DNA of 58,054 nucleotides from Bimuria novae-zelandiae CBS 107.79. Lineage: Eukaryota; Ascomycota; Dothideomycetes; Pleosporales; Didymosphaeriaceae. The notes beneath the pieces are model-generated. The model saw only the letters and a program-made list of their open reading frames with translations. It was not told the DNA's origin and did not search any database. Position numbers and translations under genes: made by a program. The DNA lies in the NCBI GenBank assembly GCA_010015655.1, contig ML976694.1, positions 248,311 to 306,364 on the forward strand. The letters run 5' to 3'. Below, piece after piece: positions 30,143-42,484 of this stretch. Each line of letters opens with the position of its first letter. Positions within the stretch are counted from its first letter, which is position 1.

Positions 30143-30718
30143 ATGCCAAGAACCCCTCGTTTGTCCCTTACGACCCGTCGTGCCCGTGCGCAAAAGGTAG
30201 AGGCTTAGGGCCTAGAGATAGTGTCTAGTTATAAGCGTTGTTAGAAGAAGAAGTTATGGTGTTTTATTAACGCTGCCTCTAGGTAGTGTGCGGGCTGTCT
30301 TATAGCCTATGCTAAATGTAGTTTATAGATTTCTAAGAAGGATTAGGAGCGCGTTTAGAAGGAGGAGCGCGAAAAGCGCCTCGAGCTTTTTCGTGCAAAG
30401 GAGCTAGCTACTTGCTTAGAGCGTGAATCAGCGGAGGTAGAGGAGAAAGAGTGTAAGTATGCTTAATATAACCTGCGTATAGCTAATACGATTAAGGCGT
30501 TAGAGTAGCTAGAGGAGGATCTAAAGGGTATAGCTAGTATTCGCGAACTATCGCCACACGTATCTCTAGGGGCTAACTTAGGCTAGTTACAGGCTAACTT
30601 ATTTATTTCTTTTAACCCTTTTGCGTCCTTTAACCTCTCTAAGTTCCTTGCTAATCCGGTCGCGGCGCCTCTAGATGTTCCTTGTGGAACCTCTCTAGCG
30701 CTGTCCTGCAGTTCGTGA
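30143..30718 (+). pseudogene. Antisense accessory ORF of element B (Cys-motif plus coiled-coil protein)
   Basis: Runs opposite to gag-pol, between the 3' LTR and the chromodomain, overlapping the last about 60 bp of pol. From ATG 30143 (MPRTPRLSLTTRRARAQKVE) one frame continues 191 codons to TGA 30716-30718, broken only by nine TAG/TAA codons, each explicable as CAR changed to TAR by RIP; there is no frameshift or internal TGA. A Cys cluster follows (RC, then WCFINAAS, CAGCLIAYAKCSL), then a charged Glu/Arg segment with coiled-coil character (KEEREKRLELFRAKE), LEEDLKGI and a hydrophobic-aromatic tail (LFISFNPFASFNLSKFLAN). The same order of motifs is found antisense in element C. Function unknown; the Cys spacing recalls a small zinc-binding unit. 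Confidence 0.7.
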
Positions 30719-33700
30719 GGTTTTGTACTAATTCCCATGTGTTATGGTCCTCTGGCCATCCTTCCCATTTCACTAGATACTTGTACTGACGCCCGATTTC
30801 TTGTAGGTCCCTAATGGCTTCGACCTCGTACTTCTTGTCCTTAAGTTCGAGTTATGTTTCTAGTTCGGCATTTGGTGGTGCTGGTTCTAATAATAACTTG
30901 TAGAAGACTGGGTGGATTCGTATATTTATAGGTAACTATAGTTTAAAATTAACTAGTCCTCTAACCTCTTAAATTTTAAATAGTCCTTTTTAAAGGTTAT
31001 CTAGTTTTTTACTTAGCCTTATTATCTTAAGATTTTTTCGCAAGAGGAGGACTCTATCCCCCTTCTTAAAGGTTAATCTTATAATCCTTTTTTTATCTGC
31101 CTATTGCGCTATTTATTTATTACGCCGCGCGATGTTCTCGTGTAGTGTCCTATACAGGTCCTGCATGAGTTTGGCTTTGTTAGCTGCGTTCTTCGTAATG
31201 CTCTAGATGTCTAATGGATCCCGGTGAGTCGTCGGCTCACATCCATGGTTGGCATAATATGGCGAGTACCCTGTAGTCGCCGATCTTGCGCTATTGTATG
31301 CCAGCTGGGCTATTAGCAATAGCTTAACCTAGTTATCTTAAAGCTTATTTATATACATCTAGAGATATTGTTCCAACGTTTAGTTTGTTTACTTAGTTTG
31401 GCTATTTATTTTAGGATGGAAGCTTGTCGTGAGCTTATACTTAATCCCTAATTTAGCTGTAAACGTGGTCTAGTACGATAATATAAATATCTTGGCCCTA
31501 TCTGTGATAAACTTATTAGGTTGTCCAACCTGTAATATTAGTTCTTATTCTACTACGTAGGCTAGTTCTTCTGCTAACATAGCTTCTCTAATTAGCACAA
31601 ACCTTGACTCTTTAGTAAGTTAATAGATTATAACTAAGATTAAGTTATAGGGATTCTTGTTCCCTGGTGCTAGTAATACCGGTAACTTCACGATAAAGTC
31701 TATAGTTACGCTTAACCATGGTCTTAGGGGCGGCTTTAGTGGCTATAAGAGGCTATAAGGCTTATGTCTCTTAGGCTTATTCTTATGACAGGCTAAATAG
31801 ATGCCTAAAACCTTCTATACCGCCTGGCGTAGCCTAGGGATAGTATATTCGTTCGCGATTTAACGCGTTGTTTTAGTAATCTTTAGGTGTCTCTAATCCC
31901 TGTCCTTGTATAGTTTTTTAATTAGCAGCGGAGCTATCTACTTGCTAATTTAAATATAGTTTTAATAGTCCCGTGCTATTAATTTCGTAGCTTAGTAGAA
32001 ATTATACGCTTGGCAATCCTTGTTCGTGAGCCTATTATAATTCTATATCCCGTCTATAACTGGCCCGTAATAGGCGAGATCCGCGCGCCGTACTTCTAGT
32101 GCTAGCGTGAGCTATATCTTATTATAGCGAAGGGTTCCGTCCTTCGCGTAGGTTAGGATTACGATATAGTTACTACTATTATCTTCTTTTATAAGGTCTA
32201 ACTATTTACTAAGTGCATTTGCTATAGCGTTTGCGTTTTCTAGCAGATGCGTGATGCGGAAGTTAAATTTTACTATCTATTTAGACTATCTAGCCTGTCG
32301 CCGATTAAGCTTCTTAGTCGTTGTAAAGCGGGTTAGATTAAGGTAATTAGAAAACACCTCTATCTAATACTTAGCTCCCTTAAGCTATACTTCCTATTAT
32401 TCGAAGCAGTTAACGATAGTAAGTAATTCTTTATTATAGATTATGTAGTTAAGCTCCGCTCTTAAGAGCTTTCTTGCATAATAGAAGACAGGTCTCTACT
32501 TCTAGTTATTATATTCTTATAGTAGTACGGCCCCTAACGCATAGTCCGATGCGTTTGTGTAGATGTGGTGTTGTCGCTTTAGGTTGTATATCTATAGTAG
32601 GGGTGCCGTTAGGAATAGGCGCTTTAGTTATTTAAAAGCTTCCTTCTTTGTTTCCTATAGAGGACGCTATTTCCCTGTCTTCGTGAGTTCTGTTAGTGGA
32701 GCGGTGACCTTTAAGTAGTTCCTGATAAATTTGCGATAGAAGTTAGTAAAGCCTAAGAAGGATTAGATATCCTTTACTAATTCTAGTAGTAACTATTCTT
32801 CTATTATCGCGATCTTCTTTAGGTCTATTTTGACACCTTCTTGGGATATCACAAATCCCAAATATTCCGTCTTAGTGACATGAAACTTGCATTTCTTGGG
32901 GTGTAGGAGTAATTAATGCTCCTGTAACTTTTATAGTACTTTCCGCACATGCTCCTTGTGTTCTTTTAGGGTCCTATGTGAATATATCAGGATGTCGTCG
33001 AGGTACGCCGTGTAAAATACGTCTAAGTATTTATGTAGTACTTAATTTATTAACTTCTAGAAGGTTGCTAGTGCGTTAGTCAGCCCTATAGGCATGACTG
33101 TGTACTCGAAAAGGCTGTATCGCGTGCAGAAAGCCGTTTTCCACTTATGCCCTTTCGCAATTTGAATTCTATAGAATCTATCCTGGATATTAAATTTCGT
33201 GAAGTATTTAGCTCCTTAGAGTCTATCTATAAGCTCCGTTATTAGTGGTAACGGGTAGCGATTCTTAATCGTCACGGCGTTTAGCTATCTATAATCTATA
33301 TAAAGTTGTAGCCTGCCGTCCTTCTTGCGAACAAAAAGTATAGGGAAGGCCGTAGGGCTCTAACTAGGCTATTATTTCCCGGAGCGTAGGTTCTTCTAGA
33401 TAAGCTCCTTTAACTCTTTTTCTTATTTATATATAAGGGGCCTTAGGCGCTCTAGCTATAGCTTAGCTCCTTCTATTAATGGTATCTTATAATCCTATTC
33501 CTTATATTTAAATAAGATAGTCTTGTCGTGTTCCTTAAATAGGTCTGCGAATTTCTTGTATTCTTCTAGCAGACTAGGGTTGTCTAGGACTATCTTGGTC
33601 TCCTAGACCTATATACAGTGTACCTGTCCTAGGTGTTACTTTAAGATCCTGTCTATCTTGCATACTAATATTTCTTGTATCTTAGATAGTTGGCTCTCCT

Positions 33701-36100
33701 TCCTCGCCTAAGGTTTTCGTGGAGTTTCCCTTCTACTAGGGCTCTCCTAAGCTATTACTAGTGGCCTTCGGGGAAGGATCGTTCGTTTAATCTAGTCTAT
33801 CTATAGATTGTGTTACTCTAGCTATTTATATCCTATAATGGCTTTAATGTCTCCTATCTCTGCGATAGTGAAAACATATTAGCTCTTTAGGCCTGCTATA
33901 TTAACTTGTACTAGCGCTGTCTTGAGGCGTAGCTAACTATTACTGTATCCTTGTAATTAGGTCCCGTCTGCGAGTCCTATTTGCAGCGGTATCCTTTTGT
34001 TGCGATATGGCATATTATATTTCTTGACTACTCGTGGGGCGATTAGACACGCGTCTGCCCCTGGGTTGATTAGTGCTATAATACGATGTCTATGCACCGT
34101 AATGTTTTTAATTAAGCGCTTTTTAACTCTGCGAGTGTTTACTTAATAAGCTATAATAATCGCACTATTACTAGTGTGGCTTATTACCTAGTAATAATTT
34201 AGTTTTTTAAGTCTTTGGACTTGTTTTAGACCCCCTATGAGGCCTCTGCCTCTTAGATCTAACTTTTAAGTCGTGCTAGCTTTAAGACTTCCTTAATTTA
34301 GTGCTACTTATATTGCTATTAATATAGTGCATAGGTTTCTCTGATCCTATCAGGTTCGTATACTCTCGGTATCTCATGTTGCGGGCAGTTTAGAGTAAGG
34401 CACTCGTTCTGGGCTAATGCGTTGTGCCCTGGGCAGCTATCTAAAGAAGCTGCTTTTTCCTACAGGCTTAGGTGTGTAAAGCACTGTAGGTTACATTACT
34501 CTTACCTAATTAATAAGTAGTCCGCGTCTCTTCCTAGCTACGTACTCCTTATTATCGTGCTAGTGTCGCGGGGGTCTAAGCCCTAAGGGAACTAGCTTAT
34601 TTTAAACTTTTATTGCCTATGTACCTTGCAAGTAATATTAAAATATTAATACTAACTATTCTATTTATAGTGCTTAGCCTAATAGGCTAGAAAGTACTTA
34701 TAGTAATTATTAGGCACGCTGCACTAGCTCTGCTTTAGCCTATAGTGTTCTAAACCTCCTAGAAAATAGGAGGCCCTAACTCTAGCCTTAGAGTGTTGTC
34801 GGCATCCTTTACGCGTGCATTACCACCACTTGGCGTATTTATGTCGTTCCTGTATCGTGATCTGGCGTAGGTATTGCTTTAGGCGCCCTTATAGTTTTTC
34901 CGCTAACTAGTAGGCGTCCCATGCGTGTGCCCCTTAGACAATTACTTTTGCCTTACACTAAGACGATTAATGTAGCGCACTACTGCACATCTAGTAGGTA
35001 TTATTGACTAGTCTTTAGAAAATCTAGTACTTAGGAAGGGTCTTTTATTCCTCTTCCTCTTCTATTAGCTCCAGGATCTCCTGCGTAAGATCCACTTCGT
35101 TAGCTTCTATTAGCGTGAGGGTGGCCATAGCCACTTATAGGAGGTTGGTCGTATTAACCTTAGTTTCCTAACCATCGCAGTCTTTGGCGAAGTGGCCTTA
35201 TTTACTACATTAGAGGCAGGCTTTGTCTTTAAACCTCAATTTTTATTCTTCCTACAAGATGCTGTTCTTGCCCTAGTAACTCTTCTTTAGTCTATACGGC
35301 TGTTTTCCCTTGCCGTTTTTCTTTTTATACTATCGGGCTTTATTAGTTATAATAATATCTCCGTCCTGGTCTCTTCCTGCAGGCCTGGATCGATTTTCTT
35401 TTCTAGTAAGTAGCCTAGTACTGTGCTATTTCTCTAGCTTGCGTTCGTATAGGCGATTATCTACTTTAATTACATTATTAATAAGTTCTTCCAGGTCGTC
35501 TGCTTTTCCTTAGTGGACCAATTCGTCTTTAACTAATTCTTTTAGTCTATTATAGTAGGCAATTATGAGTGGGGCTTCCCCCTATCTATCGAGTTCTGCC
35601 ACGATCTGTTTAAACTCTAGTGTATAGAGTACGGCCGATTTTTCCTGACGTAGGCGCTGGAGGCGTAGTTTAGCTTAATGTCCTTTAGCTTAATGTCCTT
35701 TATTAATAGTGCTAAATATTCCTTTCACGGCCTTGCAAAAGAACTTCTAGTCCTTAAACGCGTCTTTAGTAGCGTCTAAATTATAATTCTTTACTTTGCT
35801 ATTCTTAAGGAAGTCGTTAATTATTAGTCTAGCCTACGCGGCTACCTTATCTTACATATTTATATAGGTAACTAGGATCTTGTCTTGTTCCGTGTTAAAC
35901 TTTCCTAGGTTGTAGCGGATAAATAGTTCTATCTAGGTTAGGAACGTTCCTAGGTAGCCCTTTCTAGAATAGGGTTTGGGCTTTAGGACCTTTGGTTAAT
36001 GCTTCGCATTTTCCCATTAGCTCATCTTCTTGTTTATCTGGTTAATGATTTCTTGTAGCTAGGCTATCTAAGCCACTTATTCGATAACTATCTCTCCTAG
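30655..36100 (-). pseudogene. gag-pol of element B, RIP-damaged
   Basis: Right to left: gag (about 36100-34700) with the knuckle CLQCSKQGHFAKDC if TAR is read as Gln (35177-35218), protease region (about 34400-33700), RT with intact YLDD in [14 protein letters not shown] (32994-33005) and the following LGFVISQEGVKID and [12 protein letters not shown], RNase H, integrase (about 32100-31000), and the chromodomain with YKYLVKWEGWPEDHNTWEL and NLTNCRTALERF (about 30830-30660). Stops are almost all TAG/TAA. Confidence 0.88.
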
Positions 36101-36172
36101 GGTCTTTTCCTTAGGTGCCGGAGCTGCGGTGGTCGAACTAGGTCCTGCTATTATACCGTAGGGTAGTTAAAG

Positions 36173-36621
36173 TGTTATAAGGCTCTTATACCTTAGTCTA
36201 GTCTAGGTTAGGGCGGTAAGGTATCGTGGTGCTTTACAGATTATTTAGTAGTATAAGTTAATGCGACACTTAGCGCGGCTAGACAATCTAATCTTATAAT
36301 AAAGTAAAATAACTATTAGTCTATATAGGAGAACGTACTCGCACAGAAGATATATAAGTTAACTATAAGAGAGAAATAACATAGGAGAATCGTCACACTA
36401 TATACTAGTCTATTTCCTCCTTGTAGTCCCGCCAAGACTCCGTAGTCCCAGGGACTCTAGTAGTCCCATGGGACTTCCTTTTATGCGGGACTTTATCACG
36501 TGACTGCTAATATAAGCTGCCCCGCGCCTCTTTGTGTTTCGTTGTTTCTATCGTCCCGTTAATAATTACTTCCTTGGCGTAATTACCTGGCTTCCTTCTT
36601 TTGGTCCTTGTAGTCGTAACA
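36173..36621 (-). repeat. 5' LTR of element B
   Basis: 449 bp partner of 29544-29993; its outer end CGTAACA is followed by TSD TATAA. Confidence 0.93.
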
Positions 36622-36834
36622 TATAAGCTTAATTATTACATATTAAAGACGCGCTAGGAGTAGTTAGATTAATACTTACATTATATAAAAGTTAGGTAGA
36701 GCTTTAAGTTGCCTTTTAGTTCTATTTAAGATTTTTTAAAAATGTTCCGTAAGCGTGCGCGTAAATACTAGGAGTCTAGTAAGCACCTTTACGTTAATAA
36801 AGTAATTATTAAATTTATAGGCTATATGGCTAAG
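36622..36834. other. RIPed old repeat, right side of element B
   Basis: Continuation of the sequence interrupted by element B; TA-rich, coding origin not identified. Confidence 0.5.
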
Positions 36835-36900
36835 TGTAAAAATGGGCCCGACTACGGGTTACTTAACCTATTAATAGTACTAAGGCGATCCCTTAGGGAG
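36835..36900 (-). repeat. LTR fragment related to the solo LTR at 41655-41886
   Basis: 66 bp that match the reverse complement of about 41825-41886 (shared CAGTACTAAGGCGATCCCTT-like core with RIP differences). Starts TGTAAAAATG and stops abruptly at 36900 where the next LTR begins. Confidence 0.75.
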
Positions 36901-37061
36901 TGTAAAGGGCTAGGTACTTAAGGAGCTAAAGGTGTTAAAAGAATACTTATGAATTTAATAAAGAGTCTAAAGTTAAGCTTTAGGCGTTAAACTTATATAT
37001 CTAGGGTTCGCATAACTAAGGGTCAAGGATCTGAGACAATAACTGGGCGTAGCCTATTACA
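36901..37061 (-). repeat. Solo LTR of element A family
   Basis: Exactly 161 bp, TGTAAAGGGC to CCTATTACA, the reverse complement of the element A LTR. It keeps the terminal CA/TG that both LTRs of element A have partly lost. Flanks GGGAG and GATTA are not a duplication, so one side has been rearranged. Confidence 0.88.
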
Positions 37062-37066
37062 GATTA

Positions 37067-38490
37067 TATGGCAGGCGCTAGTGTCACGATTAATAGAAAT
37101 ATAGCTTTATTATAAAGACGTCGCTAACGTATTATTATAAATTTCTTAATAGATACGTTATTATCTATATACAATTCTAAGACGTTAAGTAACTTAATAA
37201 CTTTCTTAATTACTAAGTTATCTACGTTACTGTCACGGCCTTTATAAAAGGTAAATATATTAAATACTACGTTTTATGTGCGGATAACTCTATCCTTTAT
37301 TAGTAACTAAATCTAGAAGATATTAGTACTATTATAGCCTATAAAATAGCTAATTAGTGCGCGCAAGGCTATCTTTACTCTACGTAATAGATATTTATTA
37401 AGGACGTACGCGCGATAACTAATTAATTAAAAATAACTTAATAAAAGCTTCTTACCTTAAAGAACCTTATATTGTGTACGCTAATTAAGGACTTTAAATA
37501 GTATTTAGTTAAGTAAGTATACTGCTATCTTTATTAACTTATTTACTAACTACTTTAAAAGGTTACCCTAGAGGCGCTAGGCGCGGGCCTTTATTATAAT
37601 GGTTTATTAGTAATTTTAGTACTTGTATTTTACGTAGAAGTATCTAGAGCGTATAGCTTAAAGTGTATACTTAGGTTAGCATAGAGTTATTTTATAAAAT
37701 TAATAATACTACGCTTAACGTTAAGCTTAAATATAATTACATTATAATTATACTAACGCAAAATACGTTATATTATATTTTACATCTAGCGACCTAGCGA
37801 AGCCTCTAATTTTATTAAAAAGGTCTCTGCTTCATGCTAACGAAGTGTTAATAGATAGTATAAGTACTATATTTATTACAATTGTAGTAGGAATTGCATT
37901 ATTATTATAATTAAATAAATTTAATTAAAATTTAATAAAAGGGATAAATTGTATCTTTTACCGTATAATAAAAGACCTGTTCTATTAACTTTAATTCTAT
38001 ATAGATTTTATAAAAGTCTTAGTTAGCAAGACATCTTACTATTACTTCTTTAATATTATTAGTTAGATAATTTATAACCTTGCATCCTAAATAACTCTAA
38101 ATTTTATAAACTAGCGTTAAAGAGATCTCTTGGATCCTTAGTACTTCTAATAAATAAGTTTAAATAGCTAATATAAGTAAGAATAGCTTTATTAAATAGC
38201 GAGAGAAATCTACGTCGACAAGCTAGTAGCCCTTATAGTACTTTAGGTAAGTAATAATGCTATATTTATTATATAGTGTATTGTAACCTAAGTTAAAGTA
38301 AATACTAATATTACGATAGCGTCTAAGACCAACAACGCTTATAATAAAACTAGGACTAAGTAATATAAGTAATTAATATTAGTGCTATACATATTAGTAT
38401 ACTAACTATAAAAGTTATTTTACTTTACGCCTTAATTATATAGTAGTTCTTACCTACTTTAATTAATGATATTAGTATTCTTAACGCGCT
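37067..38490 (-). pseudogene. Ty1/copia pol fragment, RIP-degraded
   Basis: On the minus strand around 37580-37240, with TAR read as Gln, the sequence follows the C-terminal integrase region of fungal copia elements: AVYLLN near a TPxxxLNxRTPYEAL-like stretch, GKKLLLSYF, YRAYVLNK, then LISYFIGYNSTNIF and KDRVIRTQNVVF. The rest is too degraded to assign. Confidence 0.6.
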
Positions 38491-39479
38491 TTGTGTTACA
38501 ATCACGAAGAATTACGGCGGCATAGCTACCGTGAATTACAGGTTAGCAAGGGACCACACAGAAAGACTCACAGGACTTAGCACGCTAGAGAACGGGGCAG
38601 GATTAGGTTAGCAGTTACGTAACTAGGATCCCGCCAAAAAACAGAATCCTAGAGGAATACTAGCATAGTAAAAGAATTAAAGAATATCTTACTAAGAAGT
38701 AGGTCTCCTAGGAGACTAAAGGGATTCAAGAATATTAAAGAGTAAAATAACTAGTATATAGTTTAAGACACTCTTTATACTTTCGTACTCTTCGTAATTA
38801 ACTTAACATACTATAAGTATATGTTTTATATTAGATTAATAAATCTCCTAGTTAGTTATTTTATAATTTATTATAAAATTAAATTATTTTTAAAACCTAT
38901 CTCGTAGCTTTCTTTAGCTTTTAACTACTAAATATCTGTAAGGCGCTTTACCCTTAACCTATCCTTCTTTAACCTAGACTAGACTTAGGTACGTAGAGCC
39001 CTTATAATACTTTAACTACCTAAAGGTTTAAAATAATAAAAATAGCTATAATAGCTACTATAGTAAGAATCTTAATAGGAAGTGCGGCTTTCATACTAAC
39101 TATAAATACTATAATAGTATTAGCTAACTAAGCTAATAAGATACAGTAGCTTAAGGAGTAGCTAGCTAAGCTAATAGCTTACGTTTTAACTACTATAACT
39201 ATGGAAAGGATATCCTTTAAGATTTCTAAAATTTATAAAGGTAAAAAAAGAAGGACTTAAGGCTTTCCTTATAAATATAAAACTATACTGCTAATATAAT
39301 AAGGATATCTTTAGAACTAAGTAAGCTAAAATCCTAGTAGCAGGCATGCATATAAAGGGTAAAATAGCTAAATAGCTATAACCCCTTACTAAAAATTACC
39401 TAAAAAACAAACATAATATCTTAAAATATAGTAATAAAACTAAAAAAGTGTTTAAGGACTAGGCATCTTTTAAGAAGTA

Positions 39480-41348
39480 ACGTGTTTTATAAGCGAGCGG
39501 CCCATACAAGCGAGCGGCCCATACAAGCGAGCGGCCCACCCCACCAACTTTTTATACCTTTACAGCAACCTATCTTAACAACACAATAAGATAATAGTAT
39601 ATAATTGCTATACTAGATTAAATAGTATCTATAATATCGTTCTTGCATATTTGCATGTTATGGCCAGTCTTCTTGCAGCGGCTGCAGCGTGTTAAAGCCT
39701 ACTAATTAGCACCTAATCGCGCCTTATCTTGACGTATTTCTACCTCTATCTACTGCTTAACATCCTTTTAAGCGATAATTTTCTCTGCTTCTGCCTTTAT
39801 TAAGGTACCCTGCCTCTAGATCCGCTTCTTTTTGCGCTATTTACGTGTTATAGCGGCCTTATTAGCCTTCTTAAGCCTCGCGATCTAATCGCGCATAAGC
39901 GTACTTTTGTAAGCTATTACCTTAGCGCCCTTTTTAAGCTAATTAAGCGCTGTAATAATAGAAGTAGGTAATAAGCTCTTATACCTTTAAATCCTATCGC
40001 GAATTAATATTAATTAAGCCTCTAGCTCGCGCGCGTTGCTTGGTGTTTTAGCTTCTTAAAGGGTAACCTCTAGTAAAGGCGGCGTTAACGTACGAAGCTT
40101 AACATTAAGCTTTAATATTACTACCTCTAGGTCGTGTAGGACTAGGCTAGCGCCTCGAAAGCTTGCGTAGATATTTTCCTTTGTAATTAATTACTTATAG
40201 GCTACGCAGAAGGCTGGTAGGAACTCTAGCTTTATAATATAGTTAATATAGTCGCGTATTAGGCTCTTAATCTAGCGGCTATACGCGCGCTTTAATGGCG
40301 AAAAGTAGCTAACGTTAAGTAGCTATAGGAGGTGCGACGAATATAGTAGTATATAAAGAGTATAGATATTATTCTCCTTATAGAGCTCTTAAAATTCGAG
40401 CAAGTTATGGCTCTTATAGCTATTAAGTATAAGTAGCTAGCGCGCGCCTACCCTACACTTTACTATATATTTAATAAAGTGCCTTAGCCACTCTACTCTA
40501 AGCTTGTTAGTAGTCTAGCTATTATTACTAACAGCGAAAGCCTAGTCGCGCGGTATATTATTATCTTAGTACTAGGCAGAGAGGTAATACTAGCTAGCGA
40601 AGATAATAAAGGGCGGGATTGCCTAGCTAGCAGCGCTAATTCTATAAATTACTATAGTCCACCCACGATTGCCTAGCTAGATAGCCTTTAGCCTGCCACG
40701 TCTCTCTAAGCCTGTAATAATAAGCTAAGATAATATCTTGCCCATTATAAAACTAGTCTTATCGAAGTTATAGGTATCCTTGTTATAGATACCATAGGTA
40801 GCCTTTATGCGCGCTATAAGCTTGAACTAAGCTCTAATAGTATCTAGATCCTTACATAGAGCTCTCTACTAATTGTACGGTTAATTAAATTGTGTAGTAA
40901 GATAATTTATTCGCTTAACAAAGTTGCGCGGCCACTACTTACTAACCTGTCTAGCGCCTCGCTTAGCGAGTAGCTTATCCGCCATATCTTACACAGCACT
41001 TAGCGTGGGCGGAAATCCTCGCGAATCTAGGTTAAGTATATGCCTAATAATTACCTCCTCTTCTATCTTAATAAGCTTTTTTAATTTAGGCTAGTAATTA
41101 CGTCGCGTAGTAATTCTAGTGCGTTAGCGTTAGAGCGTTATTTAGGGGATAGTAAATGTATGTGCTGCACCTCTTATAGACTAAATTTGGTTTTAATTAA
41201 TAGCTAAGATTGCAAGGTGTATATTAGCCTTAGCAGAGGCTAGTTGGGCCTGAATTAGGGGCGCCATAGTAGGTAGAAGTTTATGTGCTGCAAAAAGTTG
41301 GTGGGGTGGGCCGCTCGCTTGTATGGGCCGCTCGCTTATAAAACATGT
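39480..41348 (-). mobile_element. Pogo-like DNA transposon P2 in element C gag
   Basis: 1,869 bp between TA at 39478-39479 and 41349-41350. The left end has three direct iterons of the type TACAAGCGAGCGGCCCA, the right end two, in inverted orientation, followed inside by CCCCACCAACTTTTT. The ends are barely mutated; the interior is RIPed. Confidence 0.9.
39618..41267 (-). pseudogene. P2 transposase, RIP-degraded
   Basis: ATG at 41267 (shared MAPL start with P3 and P4) to TAA at 39618-39620; the distance is a multiple of three (550 codons), so only substitutions, not indels, need be assumed. It ends in the zinc knuckle RCSRCKKTGHNMQIC (39645-39690), whose four ligands are intact. The DDE core matches P1, P3 and P4. 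Confidence 0.82.
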
Positions 41349-41654
41349 TAAGTCTAAATTATATTTAAAGAAGTTAATAAGAAATAATAAGCTAAACGTA
41401 AGATATAAAGTCTTAAATAAATAAAATTAGCTAGTACGTATATAACTAAGTTTAGACGCCTCTAAGCTAAGATTAATTAAGATAACGCCCCACTTTAGGC
41501 AGCCTACTATAATAGACTAAAAGAAAGTATTAAGGACAAGTTTACTTACTATAATAAAATAGATAACCTAAAGGAACTTATAAAGCTAGCCGTATAAATT
41601 AATAATTAACTATATAAACAATAGTTAAAAAAACGAGAAGACAATCGCATTTAA

Positions 41655-41886
41655 TATCACGAAGCGTGGGTCGAGAGGTAACGATAACCATGGACAGCAC
41701 TTAACAGCGCATAACAGCACGCGACAGCGCTAGGCGGCGCATGACAGCGCATAACAGGGCTCGACTAGCACTGTCAGGGTTCTCACCCTATTTATCCCCC
41801 TCGTCCTAGCCCTTCTTTCCTCCCTAAGGGATCGCCTTAGTACTGTTGATAGATTGAGTGACCCGCAGTCGGGGCCATTTTTTACA
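41655..41886. mobile_element. Solo LTR in element C
   Basis: 232 bp, TATCACGAAG to TTTTTTACA, between TTTAA (41650-41654) and TCTAA (41887-41891), a 5 bp TSD with one C-to-T change. GC-rich with normal CpA; it contains several copies of a short CAGCGCATAACAG-like motif. Its right 60 bp recur inverted at 36835-36900. Confidence 0.82.
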
Positions 41887-42040
41887 TCTAACCTAATACT
41901 AAAAAAAGTTAAAAACTATAAAGGGACCGCGATAGAGATATTATAATAGCTAATAAAGCTTAAGATTAGAAACTAAAGAAGTGGCAAAAGGACTATAAGA
42001 ATAGACTCTTTAACTAAGAATAAAAATAACGCTTTAAGGA

Positions 42041-42484
42041 TGTTATGAGGCGCTCATACCTTGGTTCGATCCAGGTTAAGGCAGTAAGGATAAAGTAGCA
42101 CTTTATAAATTATTTAAAATATAACTTAATGCGATACTTAGCGCGTGGCTATATAATTTAATTTTATAATAAATAAGATAACTATTAGTCTATATAGGAG
42201 AACGTGCTTGTACAGAAAATATGTAAGTTAACTATAAGGAGCATAAAATAGGAAACCACCTATATATAAATATTCCTCTTGTCCTATGAGATTCCACAGT
42301 GTCCTATGCCTCGTGTCCATGGGATTTCTTGGGATTCCTGGGACGTCACGTGACCTGGGTCACGTGGGCCTACATTGTTCTATAAACTTGGCGTCTGGGA
42401 CAGCCTAGGACATTACGTCATCCTCAGGTAGGGCTTGTGTACCGTCATAAGGCTCACTTGTCCCGATGTCCCTGGGTCATAACA
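42041..42484 (-). mobile_element. Solo LTR, element B relative, in element C
   Basis: 444 bp, TGTTATGAGG to GGTCATAACA, with perfect TSD AAGGA (42036-42040 and 42485-42489). The left half matches the element B LTR block (CTATTAGTCTATATAGGAGA); the right half is unrelated to B, GC-rich and un-RIPed. Confidence 0.9.

Larger units (their letters stand above)
29544..36621 (-). mobile_element. Full-length Ty3/gypsy chromovirus (element B)
   Basis: 7,078 bp with about 450 bp LTRs (29544-29993 and 36173-36621) and a perfect 5 bp TSD, TATAA, at 29539-29543 and 36622-36626. Pol reads on the minus strand: gag knuckle at 35177-35218, RT with YLDD at 32994-33005, chromodomain near 30680-30830, so the 3' LTR is the left one. 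A purine-rich tract ending at 29994 next to that LTR fits a polypurine tract. RIP is moderate: many TAG but GC-richer than elements A and C, and the RT active site survives. An extra ORF lies antisense at 30143-30718. Confidence 0.93.

Noticed and set aside
35310..35513. 67-codon plus-strand ORF rich in Leu/Ser/Phe inside element B
   Set aside because: Antisense of element B gag; an artefact of the reverse strand.
38500..38900. A 5' LTR for element C
   Set aside because: The region has LTR-like composition, but no direct partner or TSD could be found because the 3' end is truncated.
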